Positions 39,128 through 48,440 of a stretch of 64,000 nucleotides of DNA are shown here, piece after piece. Location: positions 1 to 64,000 of the forward strand of contig NZ_MDVC01000107.1 in the NCBI RefSeq assembly GCF_002777425.1, given 5' to 3'. Origin of the DNA: Snodgrassella alvi (GTDB lineage Bacteria; Pseudomonadota; Gammaproteobacteria; Burkholderiales; Neisseriaceae). The notes under the pieces are model-generated. The model saw nothing but the letters and a program-made list of their open reading frames with translations. It was not told the origin of the DNA and did not search any database. The position numbers were made by a program, and so were the translations under genes. Positions within the stretch are counted from its first letter, which is position 1. Each line of letters starts with the position of its first letter.

Positions 39128-39943
39128 TTAAGGTTCGGATGTTTTGGTTGCAGATGATGGATAAAATTGTATAGGTGCAGCATTCTCTGGCAGTACCTGT
39201 TTTTTAACGCCATGTCCATACACGAGCTCAAGCGTAACGTTATGGATATCATTGTTTTTCCAGGCCTGAGCCAGAATGCGCACCGCATCAATTTCGTTAT
39301 CAAATTGCAGGCTCTGCCACAGGCCGGCTGTGCGCATATCATCAATAAAGCGCTCTGCTCTGGTGTATTGCAGGGTAAGCATGTTCATGTCCATCACTGG
39401 ATCGTAAAAGCCGTGCTGGTACAGCATATCCCCAAGGTCGTGCATGTCGAGCAGGCGCGGAGTTTTGACAACTATACCCTCTGCGCGCCACAGTGTCAGA
39501 ACTTCTTTCAGAGTATCCGGACCAAAATGGCTGAAAAACAACAAACCATCCGGCTGCAAAGCTTCTGCCCAGTTTTTTATCACCGCTATTGGATCCGCCT
39601 GATGAATCAGGCCGAGATTACTCCATACCATATCGGCAGTCTGATTGCCGGGAAGCTGGTCGGAAACAGTTTGTGCAGGCAGGCTGCCATTGAGTTTCTG
39701 CCACCAGCTCAGTTTGGCCTTGCGAATAGCCTGAGCCGCCTGTAAATAGGTATTGCGGCTGTCAAACTCCTGAAACTGAGCCTGAGGATAACGCATTTTG
39801 AGCAGCCGGTAGCTTTCATTGCCATCTGCGGCGGCCAGCAGGATGTGCTGCGGTGGTTGTCTCAGAATACTCAGGCGTTCGTCCAGAGTAGCGGCCAGAT
39901 GTGCATGGAGAAACCAGTCTGGCTGGTGTGGCAGGGTTGTCAT
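39128..39943 (-). CDS. bioC: Malonyl-ACP O-methyltransferase BioC, divergent
   Basis: BioC methylates malonyl-ACP to start pimelate synthesis for biotin. The ATG at 39943 overlaps the bioH stop as ATGA, giving 271 residues; a TTG five codons upstream is also open. The C-terminal half is BioC-like: FSHFGPDTLKEVLTLWRAEG and LLDMHDLGDMLYQHGFYDPVMDM. However, the usual SAM loop (D-L-G-C-G-T-G) is replaced by HILLAAADGNESYRLL, with an aspartate following in FDSRN. It is cotranscribed with bioH. The function is likely but the cofactor site is unusual. Confidence 0.82.
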   Translation of the reverse strand: MTTLPHQPDWFLHAHLAATLDERLSILRQPPQHILLAAADGNESYRLLKMRYPQAQFQEFDSRNTYLQAAQAIRKAKLSWWQKLNGSLPAQTVSDQLPGNQTADMVWSNLGLIHQADPIAVIKNWAEALQPDGLLFFSHFGPDTLKEVLTLWRAEGIVVKTPRLLDMHDLGDMLYQHGFYDPVMDMNMLTLQYTRAERFIDDMRTAGLWQSLQFDNEIDAVRILAQAWKNNDIHNVTLELVYGHGVKKQVLPENAAPIQFYPSSATKTSEP

Positions 39944-40692
39944 GAATGTTGTTCCCAAAACTGGCCCAGTGCTCGGGCAAATTCATCAGGATGGCTTAAA
40001 AATGGTGTGTGTGCCGCCTGCGGCAGGAGACACCATTCGCTTTGCGGTAGTTGCTGATGCAGATATTCACCCATGCGTGGCGGGGTAATGGCATCGCGGC
40101 CGCCATAAACCAGTAATACCGGACAGTTTATGCTACTGAGTAACGGGCGTAAATCAGCCTGTTCCAGTGCATGCAAAGCAGCGTTAAGAGCAGCAGGCGG
40201 CCCATACTGGCAGATGGCGGCTACCAGACTGTCGAGACATGCATGTGCACAAGTATCTGCATACAGCATCTGCAATTGTAGAAACTGTTGCATGTATTTG
40301 GGATAATCTTCACTGAATTTGCCGGCCATCATATTAAGGCTAACGCGCTGCAAACCTTGCGGATAGTCGCTGCTGGCCATCAGTTTGGCCAGACTGGCCG
40401 TCAGGCACAGCGAGGCTACTTTGTCTGGATAGCGTGCCGCCAGACTTAATGCCACCATGCCACCTAGCGACCAGCCAAGTAAATGGGTACGAGCAGTTAG
40501 TTGCGTGGCCAGTTGGTCGGCAATGCTGTCTATATTAAAAGTACCATCAAATGGTGCACAGCCATGGCCGGGCAAATCCGGGATACACCAGTGTTTTTGC
40601 CATGTGGCCGGCAGATGCTCCAGCAAAGGGTCGAATATATGGTGATTGGCGCCCCAGCCGTGAATCAGTAAAGTTTGGGAAGGTGTAGTCAT
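39940..40692 (-). CDS. bioH: Pimeloyl-ACP methyl ester carboxylesterase
   Basis: Alpha/beta hydrolase that removes the methyl protecting group placed by BioC, releasing pimeloyl-ACP. The start at ATG 40692 gives 250 residues beginning MTTPSQTLLIHGWGAN; a GTG seven codons upstream is open too. Catalytic elements are LGWSLGGMVA (serine about 80), VYGGRDAITPP (aspartate) and AAHTPFLSHP (histidine). It overlaps bioC by ATGA. Its start codon overlaps that of the divergent comF gene, so its promoter must lie inside comF. Confidence 0.93.
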   Translation of the reverse strand: MTTPSQTLLIHGWGANHHIFDPLLEHLPATWQKHWCIPDLPGHGCAPFDGTFNIDSIADQLATQLTARTHLLGWSLGGMVALSLAARYPDKVASLCLTASLAKLMASSDYPQGLQRVSLNMMAGKFSEDYPKYMQQFLQLQMLYADTCAHACLDSLVAAICQYGPPAALNAALHALEQADLRPLLSSINCPVLLVYGGRDAITPPRMGEYLHQQLPQSEWCLLPQAAHTPFLSHPDEFARALGQFWEQHS

Positions 40693-41401
40693 GGGTATGA
40701 TTTCATTACTCACTTCATTCTGGCACGCATGTATCGGTATGCCACATTGCTTATTATGCCACGATTATGCACATGTCTCAGGTTTGTGCCGGGCATGCTG
40801 GCATGATATGACCGCTTTGCAGCGTACCGATACAGATATATGTCTGCGTTGTCGTGGTGGCCGACTAGTGGCCGGACTTTGCGAGCAGTGTCAGCAGCAA
40901 TGGCCGTTTACCACCTTGTATGCCAGTTACCGCTATGCAGCGCCATTGCAGCAGATGCTGAGCGCATTCAAGCATCAGCGGCAGCTCGCCTTGCTGGATA
41001 CACTGGCGGCACTGATGCTGGCACAGCCGCCGCAATGGCTGGCGCAAGTAAAGATAGATGCTGTACTGGCCATGCCACTAAGCCGCAAACGTTTGTTTGA
41101 ACGGGGTTTTAATCAGAGCCAACTGCTTGCCGCAATCATTGCCCGGCATTACGCGCTGCCAGTGCTGCGGCCAGACTGCGTACAACGTTGTTACCGGCCG
41201 CCACAATCCACTTTGAAAAAGTCAGCACGCCAGCGCAATGTACGCGGTGTATTTCGTCTTAATCATGCAGTAAAAAAACGTAACCTGTTGTTAATCGATG
41301 ATGTTGTGACCACAGGCGCAACAATTACTGAATTGGCTCAAACCCTTAAGAAATCGGGCGCTTCACGGATTTATGTCTGGACACTGGCACATCCGGAATG
41401 A
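40691..41401 (+). CDS. comF: ComF-family phosphoribosyltransferase-like protein
   Basis: The 236-residue ComF/GntX-type protein carries a zinc-ribbon N-terminus (CLLCHDY, CRACW, CLRC, CEQC across residues 17-73) and a type-I phosphoribosyltransferase fold with LLIDDVVTTGATITELAQTL near residue 200. ComF homologues are needed for DNA uptake in naturally competent bacteria, where they act with the cytoplasmic handling of incoming single strands. The ATG (40691) overlaps the ATG of bioH on the opposite strand; ATG 40697 is an alternative. Confidence 0.93.
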   Translation: MGMISLLTSFWHACIGMPHCLLCHDYAHVSGLCRACWHDMTALQRTDTDICLRCRGGRLVAGLCEQCQQQWPFTTLYASYRYAAPLQQMLSAFKHQRQLALLDTLAALMLAQPPQWLAQVKIDAVLAMPLSRKRLFERGFNQSQLLAAIIARHYALPVLRPDCVQRCYRPPQSTLKKSARQRNVRGVFRLNHAVKKRNLLLIDDVVTTGATITELAQTLKKSGASRIYVWTLAHPE

Positions 41402-41725
41402 AAAATCTTTGACAGACAAAGGGCTATTTGGCATAGTGTCGCCCTGTTAAATAACTGATTCAATTATTAACTGCGTTACAATTTTGGCATTTTGCCAATT
41501 AGTAAGCAACTTTCTGAACCCGCCAATGTGCTGTAATAAATAACAGCCGGTGTTTGTTCTTGCCAATTGAGGTTACAGCCTCTCCCGCCACATTTTAAAG
41601 TGGCCGCCGCTGTTTTTTGCTGTCTTAGTATAAATTCAGTTTTTACCGGACAAAGTATTGTTGTGAACAACAATGGTTGTGCGTCTGGTTTTTGCGTCTT
41701 TTACTCAAAGAAACGGAAATACGGT

Positions 41726-42475
41726 TTGATCAGGATTAAAGTATTATTTGTTAGTGTGGCAATGATGTTTGGTTTCAGTATGGCTTATGCCAAACAAACC
41801 AGTAATTTGTCAGCGCCGGTTTATCATGCTAAAAAATCAGTATCTAATCTTACAGTAGTACCAGCAGAACATCTGCACAAAACAGCTAATCTTAGCTATC
41901 AGGTAGCGGGCAAACGTTATTACCCGCTGCAAAAAGTGGCCAGTTTCAGTCAGGTAGGCCGAGCCTCCTACTATGGTCAGAATTTTCAAGGGCGCCGCAC
42001 TTCATCTGGTGAACGTTTTAACAGCCAGATGCTTACTGCCGCTCACCCAACCTTGCCTATTCCCAGTTATGCCCGGGTAACCAATCTGTCCAATGGCAAG
42101 ACAGTGGTCGTACGTGTTAACGATCGTGGCCCGTTTCACGCTAACCGGGTAATGGATTTATCCTATGCCGCAGCGCAGCAGTTAGGTTTCGTCCGTGCCG
42201 GTACCGCTCAGGTACGGGTAGAACAGATTGTGCCCGGCGAACGTATCCAGCCGGCTGGCACAGGTGGCAATATTTATGTAGACCTACAGCGGTTTGGCAG
42301 CAAAGAAAAAGCCCAGCAATATCTGAAAGCAACCTCACAGCATTTGCTGGCGGCCGGAAGCCAACATCAGGCCAAGCTAGTAAAAGTCAAAGACAGCTAT
42401 GTTGTCCGCATGGGGCCTTTTCAGCAACAGCAACGTGCTGATGAAGCGAAAAAATCAATGCTAACCGCATTGTAA
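41726..42475 (+). CDS. rlpA: Septal ring lytic transglycosylase RlpA with SPOR domain
   Basis: Exported protein that cleaves glycan strands lacking stem peptides during daughter-cell separation. The start is placed at TTG 41726, which follows GGAAA and begins a signal peptide ([21 protein letters not shown]); the frame is open 53 codons further upstream, but that extension is cysteine-rich and lacks homology. The double-psi barrel has [19 protein letters not shown] near residue 77 and [20 protein letters not shown] near 125. A SPOR domain ([18 protein letters not shown]) closes the protein. Lipobox not seen in this start choice. Length 249 residues. Confidence 0.88.
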   Translation: MIRIKVLFVSVAMMFGFSMAYAKQTSNLSAPVYHAKKSVSNLTVVPAEHLHKTANLSYQVAGKRYYPLQKVASFSQVGRASYYGQNFQGRRTSSGERFNSQMLTAAHPTLPIPSYARVTNLSNGKTVVVRVNDRGPFHANRVMDLSYAAAQQLGFVRAGTAQVRVEQIVPGERIQPAGTGGNIYVDLQRFGSKEKAQQYLKATSQHLLAAGSQHQAKLVKVKDSYVVRMGPFQQQQRADEAKKSMLTAL

Positions 42476-42495
42476 ACCCTGCTGTCAGGTCGGAA

Positions 42496-42525
42496 AAAAG
42501 CCCGTGGTATCATGCACGGGCTTTT
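42496..42525 (+). terminator. Terminator between rlpA and ruvA
   Basis: Stem AAAAGCCCGTG/CACGGGCTTTT with an 8-nt loop lies 20 bp after the rlpA stop. Confidence 0.9.
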
Positions 42526-42554
42526 GTTTATTTGCTAGTTGGAAAAGGAATATA

Positions 42555-43133
42555 ATGATTGGTCGTTTACGTGGAATTGTACTGGAAAAAAATCCGCCTG
42601 TAGTCGTACTTGATGTTCATGGCGTGGGCTACGAGGCTCAAGTATCCATGCAAACCTTTTACACCTTGCCGGCAGTGGGAGAAGAGACGGCACTGTATAC
42701 ACAGCTAGTGGTACGTGAAGACGCCCACCTGCTATTTGGCTTTGGCTCCCGCGAAGAACGGGAAACATTCCGGGCTCTGGTAAAAGTAAGCGGTATTGGA
42801 GCCAAAAGTGCTTTGGGTATTTTATCCACCCTTACCAGCGATGAACTGGCTACGGCAGTTGCCTCCGAAGACATTAAACGCCTGACAGCCGCGCCCGGTA
42901 TCGGTAAAAAAACTGCCGAACGCATGGTACTGGAATTACGTGGCAAGCTCGCCGGTGGTGGCAATGCCGCTGGTCTGTTTACCCCGGAAGCCACTGGTAG
43001 TAACGAAGATATTATCAATACACTGCTTGCCTTAGGCTATACCGACAAAGAAGCCCGTACTGCCTGCAAAAATATACCGGCGGGCACTGACATCAGTGAG
43101 GGCGTACGGCTGGCCTTAAAAAACATGCTATAA
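42555..43133 (+). CDS. ruvA: Holliday junction DNA helicase subunit RuvA
   Basis: Tetrameric subunit that binds four-way junctions and loads RuvB for branch migration. The start at 42555 ([15 protein letters not shown]) gives 192 residues and has AAAAGGA eight bases upstream; the frame is open 17 codons upstream without family match. Domains are an OB fold (1-63), two helix-hairpin-helix units ([29 protein letters not shown]) and a C-terminal RuvB-binding UBA-like domain ([16 protein letters not shown]). ruvB and ruvC are not adjacent. A short gap separates it from the nucleotidase-like gene. Confidence 0.97.
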   Translation: MIGRLRGIVLEKNPPVVVLDVHGVGYEAQVSMQTFYTLPAVGEETALYTQLVVREDAHLLFGFGSREERETFRALVKVSGIGAKSALGILSTLTSDELATAVASEDIKRLTAAPGIGKKTAERMVLELRGKLAGGGNAAGLFTPEATGSNEDIINTLLALGYTDKEARTACKNIPAGTDISEGVRLALKNML

Positions 43134-43174
43134 CTATTTGTTTGATAATGACACAAGCCACCATAGGAATTTGT

Positions 43175-43723
43175 ATGGCCTCTAAATTGATTTTGCTGGA
43201 TCAGGATGGCGTTTTAGCCGACTTTGAACAGGGAGTACGGCAACTATGGCAGCAGACTTATGAACAACCACTGCCACTGGCTGAACGCAGGCATTTTTAC
43301 CTGTGTGATGATATGGCACCCCAGTATCACCAACAGCTAGCCCGGATTTACAGCAGCAAAGGTTTTTTCGCCTCCTTACCACCCATGCCAGATGGTATTG
43401 CCGCGGCCAGACGCTTACTGGAAGCCGGTCATGATGTGCGTATCTGTACCTCACCCATTCAGGCTTATCATTACTGTGTAGCTGAAAAATTTGACTGGGT
43501 ATGCCAGCATCTGGGCGAAGACTGGCTACAGCGCATTATTTTAGCCAAAGACAAAACATGGGTACGTGGCGATATTCTGATTGATGACAAACCACAGATA
43601 AGCGGCAGCCTGATACCGCAGTGGCAGCACTGGATTTACGATCAGCCTTACAATCGAACCCAGACCGGGCTGCACCGGGTAAACTGGGCACAGCCCGAAA
43701 CCTGGTCTGAATTATTGCAATAA
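43175..43723 (+). CDS. 5'(3')-deoxyribonucleotidase-like HAD protein
   Basis: Predicted HAD phosphatase of 182 residues from ATG 43175, preceded by AGGA. The nucleophile motif LLDQDGVLADFEQG lies at about residues 6-19, the threonine/serine motif in VRICTSPIQAY near 90, and the lysine/aspartate motif in ILAKDKTWVRGDILIDDKPQ near 130. This set matches the NT5C type family, which dephosphorylates deoxyribonucleotides. It follows ruvA by 41 bp and probably shares its transcript. A role in nucleotide pool balance is inference. Confidence 0.86.
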   Translation: MASKLILLDQDGVLADFEQGVRQLWQQTYEQPLPLAERRHFYLCDDMAPQYHQQLARIYSSKGFFASLPPMPDGIAAARRLLEAGHDVRICTSPIQAYHYCVAEKFDWVCQHLGEDWLQRIILAKDKTWVRGDILIDDKPQISGSLIPQWQHWIYDQPYNRTQTGLHRVNWAQPETWSELLQ

Positions 43724-43761
43724 AGACCATACAGAATAAATAGAAAGGTTGGAGACTAGCA

Positions 43762-44376
43762 GTGAAAACAATATTTTTAACCTCCTATATTGCCGGAACA
43801 ACCCAGCAGCTTGCAGATTTTATTCAGAAAAATCAAATAAACAGTAAAAATGTCCTGTTTATTCCCACTGCTGGCAATGTTGAAAGTTACACCGGATATA
43901 TAGATGAAGGCAAAGCAGCACTGCAACAACTTGGATTTCAGCTTGAATTACTGGATATAGCCAGTGTCGATACCCAGCAGTGCCACCAGGCCTTTGCTGC
44001 CGCCGAAATAATCTGCATAGCCGGCGGCAATACATTTTATTTATTGCAGCAACTGAAAAGAAAAAATCTTGATCAGTTACTTGTATACAGAATTGCACAG
44101 GGCTGCATTTATATCGGCGAGTCGGCAGGCGCAATTATTCTGGCCGCAGACATTGAATATAGCAGTATGATGGACGACAGCAGTCTGGCTCCTCAACTGG
44201 AGAACTATGCCGGTTTAAATGTCATCGATTTCTATCCATTACCGCATTATATAGAAGAACCTTTTGCAGATTCAGTACAGCAAATCTATGCGAAGTATAG
44301 CAATCATTTAAAGCTAATACCTTTTAATAATCAGCAGGCTATTATTATAAGTAATCACGATTATACAGTGGTCTAA
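43762..44376 (+). CDS. Peptidase E-like S51 family protein
   Basis: A cytosolic 204-residue member of the S51 serine peptidase family, whose best-known enzyme cleaves Asp-X dipeptides. It starts at GTG 43762, with GGAG seven bases upstream. Features are VLFIPTAGNVESY near residue 33, IAGGNTFYLL near 93, the nucleophile elbow IGESAGAII near 122 and PLPHYIEE near 157 carrying the probable catalytic histidine. The family also includes related non-dipeptidase proteins, so specificity is unsure. It lies between the nucleotidase gene and ftsY on one strand. Confidence 0.85.
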   Translation: MKTIFLTSYIAGTTQQLADFIQKNQINSKNVLFIPTAGNVESYTGYIDEGKAALQQLGFQLELLDIASVDTQQCHQAFAAAEIICIAGGNTFYLLQQLKRKNLDQLLVYRIAQGCIYIGESAGAIILAADIEYSSMMDDSSLAPQLENYAGLNVIDFYPLPHYIEEPFADSVQQIYAKYSNHLKLIPFNNQQAIIISNHDYTVV

Positions 44377-44560
44377 ATATCCATGAATATAAACAGCCAA
44401 AAGGATTGCGCGAATAAGCAAAACCGCCTGAATAACATGGCAATCATGTCATAATGTATTATCAAACAAGCATCTGCTTAGGCTACAATAGCACAATTAA
44501 TTCATTACCAAAGACAAGTGTTTATTGAACTTTGGTTTACCCTAGTATCAGGAATACCCC

Positions 44561-45850
44561 ATGTTTCGATTTTTTAAAAGAAAAAAAAATACAGAGCCAG
44601 CAGTGGAACAATCCACATCCACGCCCAGCCAGCCAGAGAGTGTACAACAGCCACAGGATGTAATTGTTGAATCAGCTCCGGCTAAAACAACTGTTAAAAC
44701 TGAAGCGGAACCCAACCACCCTACCACAGCCGAAGCAGCACCAGCTGACGAAGCAACTGCCCAACCGGCCGCCGAGACAGCCGAAGAAATCATTGTACCG
44801 ACAGTGGTGGATGAACCGGCAGCCATTGCCACAACCACAGAACCAGCATCAGCCCAGACACCGGCAAGCGAAAATGCCATGGTTATCCCGGTTGCACCAG
44901 CAGAAACCAGTAGCGAGGCAGATAAACCGGCCAAGCTGGGCTGGGCAGCACGCTTAAAACAGGGGCTGAGCAAATCGCGTAACCACATGGCCAAATCGCT
45001 GGCTTCCGTGTTTGGCGGCGGCAAAATCGACGAAGACCTGTACGAGGAGTTGGAAACCGTACTGCTCACCAGCGATATGGGTATCGAAGCCACCGAAAAA
45101 CTACTGGCACAGGTACGCCAGCGTGTGACCCTGAAAGGGCTGAAAAACGGTAACGAACTGCGCAGTGCCCTGAAAGAAGCATTGTATGAATTACTACAGC
45201 CCCTACAGCAACCCCTGATTTTACCCACAGATAAAAAGCCGTTTGTTATCATGATGGCTGGTGTGAATGGCGCAGGCAAAACCACCAGCATCGGTAAACT
45301 GGCCAAATATTTCCAGAGCCAGGGTAAAAGCGTACTATTGGCCGCTGGTGACACTTTCCGCGCTGCTGCGCGCGAACAATTGCAGCAATGGGGTGAGCGC
45401 AATAACGTTACCGTGATTGCGCAGGCTTCCGGCGATTCGGCTGCCGTTTGCTTTGATGCACTGGAAGCCGCCAAAGCACGCGGTATTGATGTGGTACTGG
45501 CCGATACCGCCGGCAGATTACCTACCCAGCTACATCTGATGGAAGAAATCAAAAAAGTAAAACGCGTACTACAAAAATCCCTGCCCGAAGCGCCGCATGA
45601 AGTGATGCTGGTACTGGACGCCAACGTTGGCCAGAATGCCATCAATCAGGTAGTCGCATTCGATGACGCCCTTGGCTTAACCGGCCTGATTGTTTCCAAA
45701 CTTGATGGCACCGCCAAAGGCGGTATTCTCGCCGCACTGGCGGCCAAACGCCCTATTCCGGTACGTTTTATCGGCGTAGGTGAAGGCATCGATGATTTAC
45801 GCCCGTTTGATGCACGCGCGTTTGTGGATGCGTTGATTGAGGATGAGTAA
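44561..45850 (+). CDS. ftsY: Signal recognition particle receptor FtsY
   Basis: SRP-receptor GTPase that delivers ribosome-nascent chain complexes to SecYEG. The 429 residues comprise a short basic N-terminus (MFRFFKRKKN) for membrane contact, an acidic Ala/Glu/Pro-rich A domain to about 135, then the NG domain. G motifs are GVNGAGKTTSIGKLAKYF (G1), DTFRAAAREQL, DTAGRLPTQLHLMEEI (G3), SKLDGTAKGG (G4) and GVGEGIDDLRPFDA (C-terminal). An A9 tract occurs in codons 6-9. A strong terminator follows. Confidence 0.97.
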   Translation: MFRFFKRKKNTEPAVEQSTSTPSQPESVQQPQDVIVESAPAKTTVKTEAEPNHPTTAEAAPADEATAQPAAETAEEIIVPTVVDEPAAIATTTEPASAQTPASENAMVIPVAPAETSSEADKPAKLGWAARLKQGLSKSRNHMAKSLASVFGGGKIDEDLYEELETVLLTSDMGIEATEKLLAQVRQRVTLKGLKNGNELRSALKEALYELLQPLQQPLILPTDKKPFVIMMAGVNGAGKTTSIGKLAKYFQSQGKSVLLAAGDTFRAAAREQLQQWGERNNVTVIAQASGDSAAVCFDALEAAKARGIDVVLADTAGRLPTQLHLMEEIKKVKRVLQKSLPEAPHEVMLVLDANVGQNAINQVVAFDDALGLTGLIVSKLDGTAKGGILAALAAKRPIPVRFIGVGEGIDDLRPFDARAFVDALIEDE

Positions 45851-45867
45851 TATTTGTTATTAGGATT

Positions 45868-45902
45868 AAAAAAGCTAGTTATATTTAAAACTAGCTTTTT
45901 TA
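45868..45902. terminator. Bidirectional terminator of ftsY and ABC-3C operon
   Basis: Arms AAAAAAGCTAGTT and AACTAGCTTTTTT with an 8-nt loop lie between the convergent ftsY and the DUF3732 gene. A-runs and T-runs on both sides let it work in both directions. Confidence 0.9.
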
Positions 45903-45958
45903 ATTGCTTACTTATTAGAAATAAAATTAGCAAATAAGCCATATTTATTTCAAGTTAA

Positions 45959-47953
45959 TTATAAGATCCATTCTTGAGGGATAAGACCATCGCCTTTTTT
46001 CTTCCAACAGGCGGCTTCATAAGTATTATCTATTTCACCCCAAATAGACTTGTCTGCATGTTCGAGTACAATTATTTGGAAATTAAAATTACTTTTTTGA
46101 AGTGCAGAGGACAGGACTTCGAAGATTTTTTTTGTTGCTAGGATATCATTTTGTGTTGTAGCGGTGATTGGTAAATTATTAGTGCTATATTGATCTAACA
46201 GGTTTTCCCCTGTTGGGGTACTTGGAAAATATACCTGACTAGGTTGGTCTATCACTATAAAACTAAATGGAGGTAAATTAATGTTTTCTGGGAGAGATAA
46301 GAATTCGTGGATCGCTAAAAATGCTGAAATATGATACCCCATCCAGTTCGCACCGCTTCCTACTTCCCATAAATATTCTTTAACTGTGTTATTTATTCTA
46401 AAGCTTAATGTAAGTTCTTTAGAGTCTAATTGAATCTCTCCATGTTGCTCAAGCTGAAGTTGGGATGAATATGAGTCGATAAGTGAATTAATTTTTGAAT
46501 ATGTCGTTAATCCGTGATTTCTAATTGCTGAATTAGATAAATATTCTTTCAAAGAATTAATTCTTTGTTTTAATATTTCAGGTTTGCTATCAATATTATC
46601 AGTTTGCTCAAGTTTATTCAGATAGATTAAGGCTTCTTCAATTCTTCCTAATAATATATATATTTTTTTTAAGGAATCACCTTCTATTTTGTTGGCGTTG
46701 ATGATATTTAATTTTGCTTTATTTATTTCAGATAATATATTTTTTTTATCTCTTAATTTTTGCTTTAATTCTGCACTTATAGTATCAGTAATAGGATTAT
46801 TAAATAGTGCGTTTGATAAAGTGTTAATTTCAGAGACTTTAGTTTCCAGATTATTAATGACAGATGATAAAAACTTAGTTTCTGCCCCACAAGCAATACA
46901 CTTGCCAGAGGGAGACAAATTTTCCTTTAACCAGTCGAAGCCAATTAGGTGCTTTTTTTCTGTCTCAATTGCCAAGGTAAAGTCTCTACCTTTCAAAAAA
47001 ATTTGCTCATAATCGGTTATGCTATTTTTAAGATCAAAAATTTCTTTTTGAATTATTTCTTCTTGTTGAATTAAATGATTGTATTCATCATTTGTGGAAA
47101 AATAATTTAAATTTTTTTCTAAAAAAACAGCATTTCCTTGTTTGTATAAGTTATGTATATTTTTTAGATCTTCAATCTTTTTATCTAAAGAAATATTGGA
47201 TGTGTAGTCAGATGTGGGTAAAAGACAACCATATTCAATACATTTATACCATAAATGATCAATTTCAGATTTTCTACTTTCTATTCTGATTTGTCTGGCT
47301 TGTTGATTTCTTTCAATTCTTTGAAGTTCTTTCTCCAGATCTCTACATTCTTTCTCCTTTCTCATATATTCTCGGTCATGAATACCCAGGGCTAAAGGCA
47401 AAACTCTTTTTAGTCGTTCTTTATTTTGATAAGTATCAGCTTTGAAAAAAAGTGCATATGGGTTTGCAACAATATGCTGAGGTAAAAAATTAAATGCAGC
47501 AATATCCCTGTATGATGCTCTTCCATCAAAGCCTATAGACGTATCTTTTTCCGCTAATATTAAATCACTTAATTGTGCAAAATTATTAAATTGACTTTTG
47601 AATGTTGTCAGATTATGGGTAACTTCTAATTTAAGAGGAAACTCATTTGTATAAGGCTTAAAATAAAAATTTCCAGCTGATCTGCCGATAGGTTTTTCAC
47701 GCGCAATAATATATTTGTCATTCTGGATATCAACGATGATTCCAAACCATTGAACACTATCTCTAATTATTCCAGCAGGGATAGCACATTTACTTGATCC
47801 AAGACAATAATCAATTATGGGAATAACAGCAGATTTTCCTGTTCCACTAATTCCATGTATAAAATTCAGTTTGTCTTTCTTAAAATCTATTTTTTGAATT
47901 TTGTTCTTTGGATTAGATGGCCATAATAGTAGTGAATCTATCATTAGTTGCAT
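45959..47953 (-). CDS. ABC-3C system ATPase (DUF3732), Rad50-like
   Basis: A 664-residue ABC-type ATPase. Walker A is GISGTGKS (34-41). Two low-complexity, charged coiled-coil arms (about 195-345 and 365-500) flank a central CIAC (352-355), in the position of a Rad50 zinc hook. The signature-like VGSGANWMG (531-539), Walker B FIVIDQPSQ (565-573) and the switch histidine in IVLEHAD (628-634) follow. DUF3732 proteins are the ATPase of ABC-three-component systems, predicted conflict systems. It overlaps the middle-component gene at 47944-47953; an in-frame ATG at 47944 would give TAATG coupling. AT-rich relative to neighbours. Confidence 0.88.
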   Translation of the reverse strand: MQLMIDSLLLWPSNPKNKIQKIDFKKDKLNFIHGISGTGKSAVIPIIDYCLGSSKCAIPAGIIRDSVQWFGIIVDIQNDKYIIAREKPIGRSAGNFYFKPYTNEFPLKLEVTHNLTTFKSQFNNFAQLSDLILAEKDTSIGFDGRASYRDIAAFNFLPQHIVANPYALFFKADTYQNKERLKRVLPLALGIHDREYMRKEKECRDLEKELQRIERNQQARQIRIESRKSEIDHLWYKCIEYGCLLPTSDYTSNISLDKKIEDLKNIHNLYKQGNAVFLEKNLNYFSTNDEYNHLIQQEEIIQKEIFDLKNSITDYEQIFLKGRDFTLAIETEKKHLIGFDWLKENLSPSGKCIACGAETKFLSSVINNLETKVSEINTLSNALFNNPITDTISAELKQKLRDKKNILSEINKAKLNIINANKIEGDSLKKIYILLGRIEEALIYLNKLEQTDNIDSKPEILKQRINSLKEYLSNSAIRNHGLTTYSKINSLIDSYSSQLQLEQHGEIQLDSKELTLSFRINNTVKEYLWEVGSGANWMGYHISAFLAIHEFLSLPENINLPPFSFIVIDQPSQVYFPSTPTGENLLDQYSTNNLPITATTQNDILATKKIFEVLSSALQKSNFNFQIIVLEHADKSIWGEIDNTYEAACWKKKGDGLIPQEWIL

Positions 47954-48438
47954 ATTGTATTTCCCAAAAGTAATTTATAAATTGAAGCCGTATCCATATT
48001 TGCATACCAATTAGCTAAACGTTTAAGTGTTTTAGTCATTTCTTTTGGTAAGCTATTTTTAATAGCTTGGGGTAATTTTTTGGAAGTTCTTTTAAAATAC
48101 GCTTGCTCAGTATCAGCATTAATGATTGCTATTAATCCAGACGCTACTGCAAGGTTCAAACCTTGAAGAGTGGCACCTGAAAAGCTGGAAATACGTTGTT
48201 TTAAATTTATACGGATCGCAGGTTTTTCTTCTATAATTGTATTGAGATTTGTATTGAGTTTTCGGTTTTGCATAGCTTCCCTACTAGATTTGTGCCAAAC
48301 AAAAGGTAGAATTAATAAAAATAACAATAGGTCAGGATTGCGCTCATTATTTTTTTTTAGTAGCTCATCGCAGAAATAAACTTGCAAATAACAAGATAGC
48401 ATACTGTTGTTGATAATATTTCGATCCAGATAAGTCAT
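47944..48438 (-). CDS. ABC-3C system middle component
   Basis: A small helical protein of 164 residues between the effector-like and ATPase genes. The sequence NPDLLLFLLILPFVWHKSSREAM (about 34-56) followed by a mid-region with NLNTIIEEKP and RISSFSGATLQGLNLAVASGLI fits the conserved middle-component family of three-gene ABC systems. It follows the upstream gene by 2 bp and overlaps the ATPase gene by 10 bp, so the three are one operon. An A9 tract (plus-strand T9 at 48350-48358) lies near codon 28. Its biochemical role is unknown. Confidence 0.8.
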   Translation of the reverse strand: MTYLDRNIINNSMLSCYLQVYFCDELLKKNNERNPDLLLFLLILPFVWHKSSREAMQNRKLNTNLNTIIEEKPAIRINLKQRISSFSGATLQGLNLAVASGLIAIINADTEQAYFKRTSKKLPQAIKNSLPKEMTKTLKRLANWYANMDTASIYKLLLGNTICN

Positions 48439-48440
48439 AT

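Noticed and set aside
44548-45645. 365-codon minus-strand open frame
   Set aside because: It is antisense to ftsY, serine- and valine-rich in the way reverse frames of Ala/Glu-rich genes are; not a gene.
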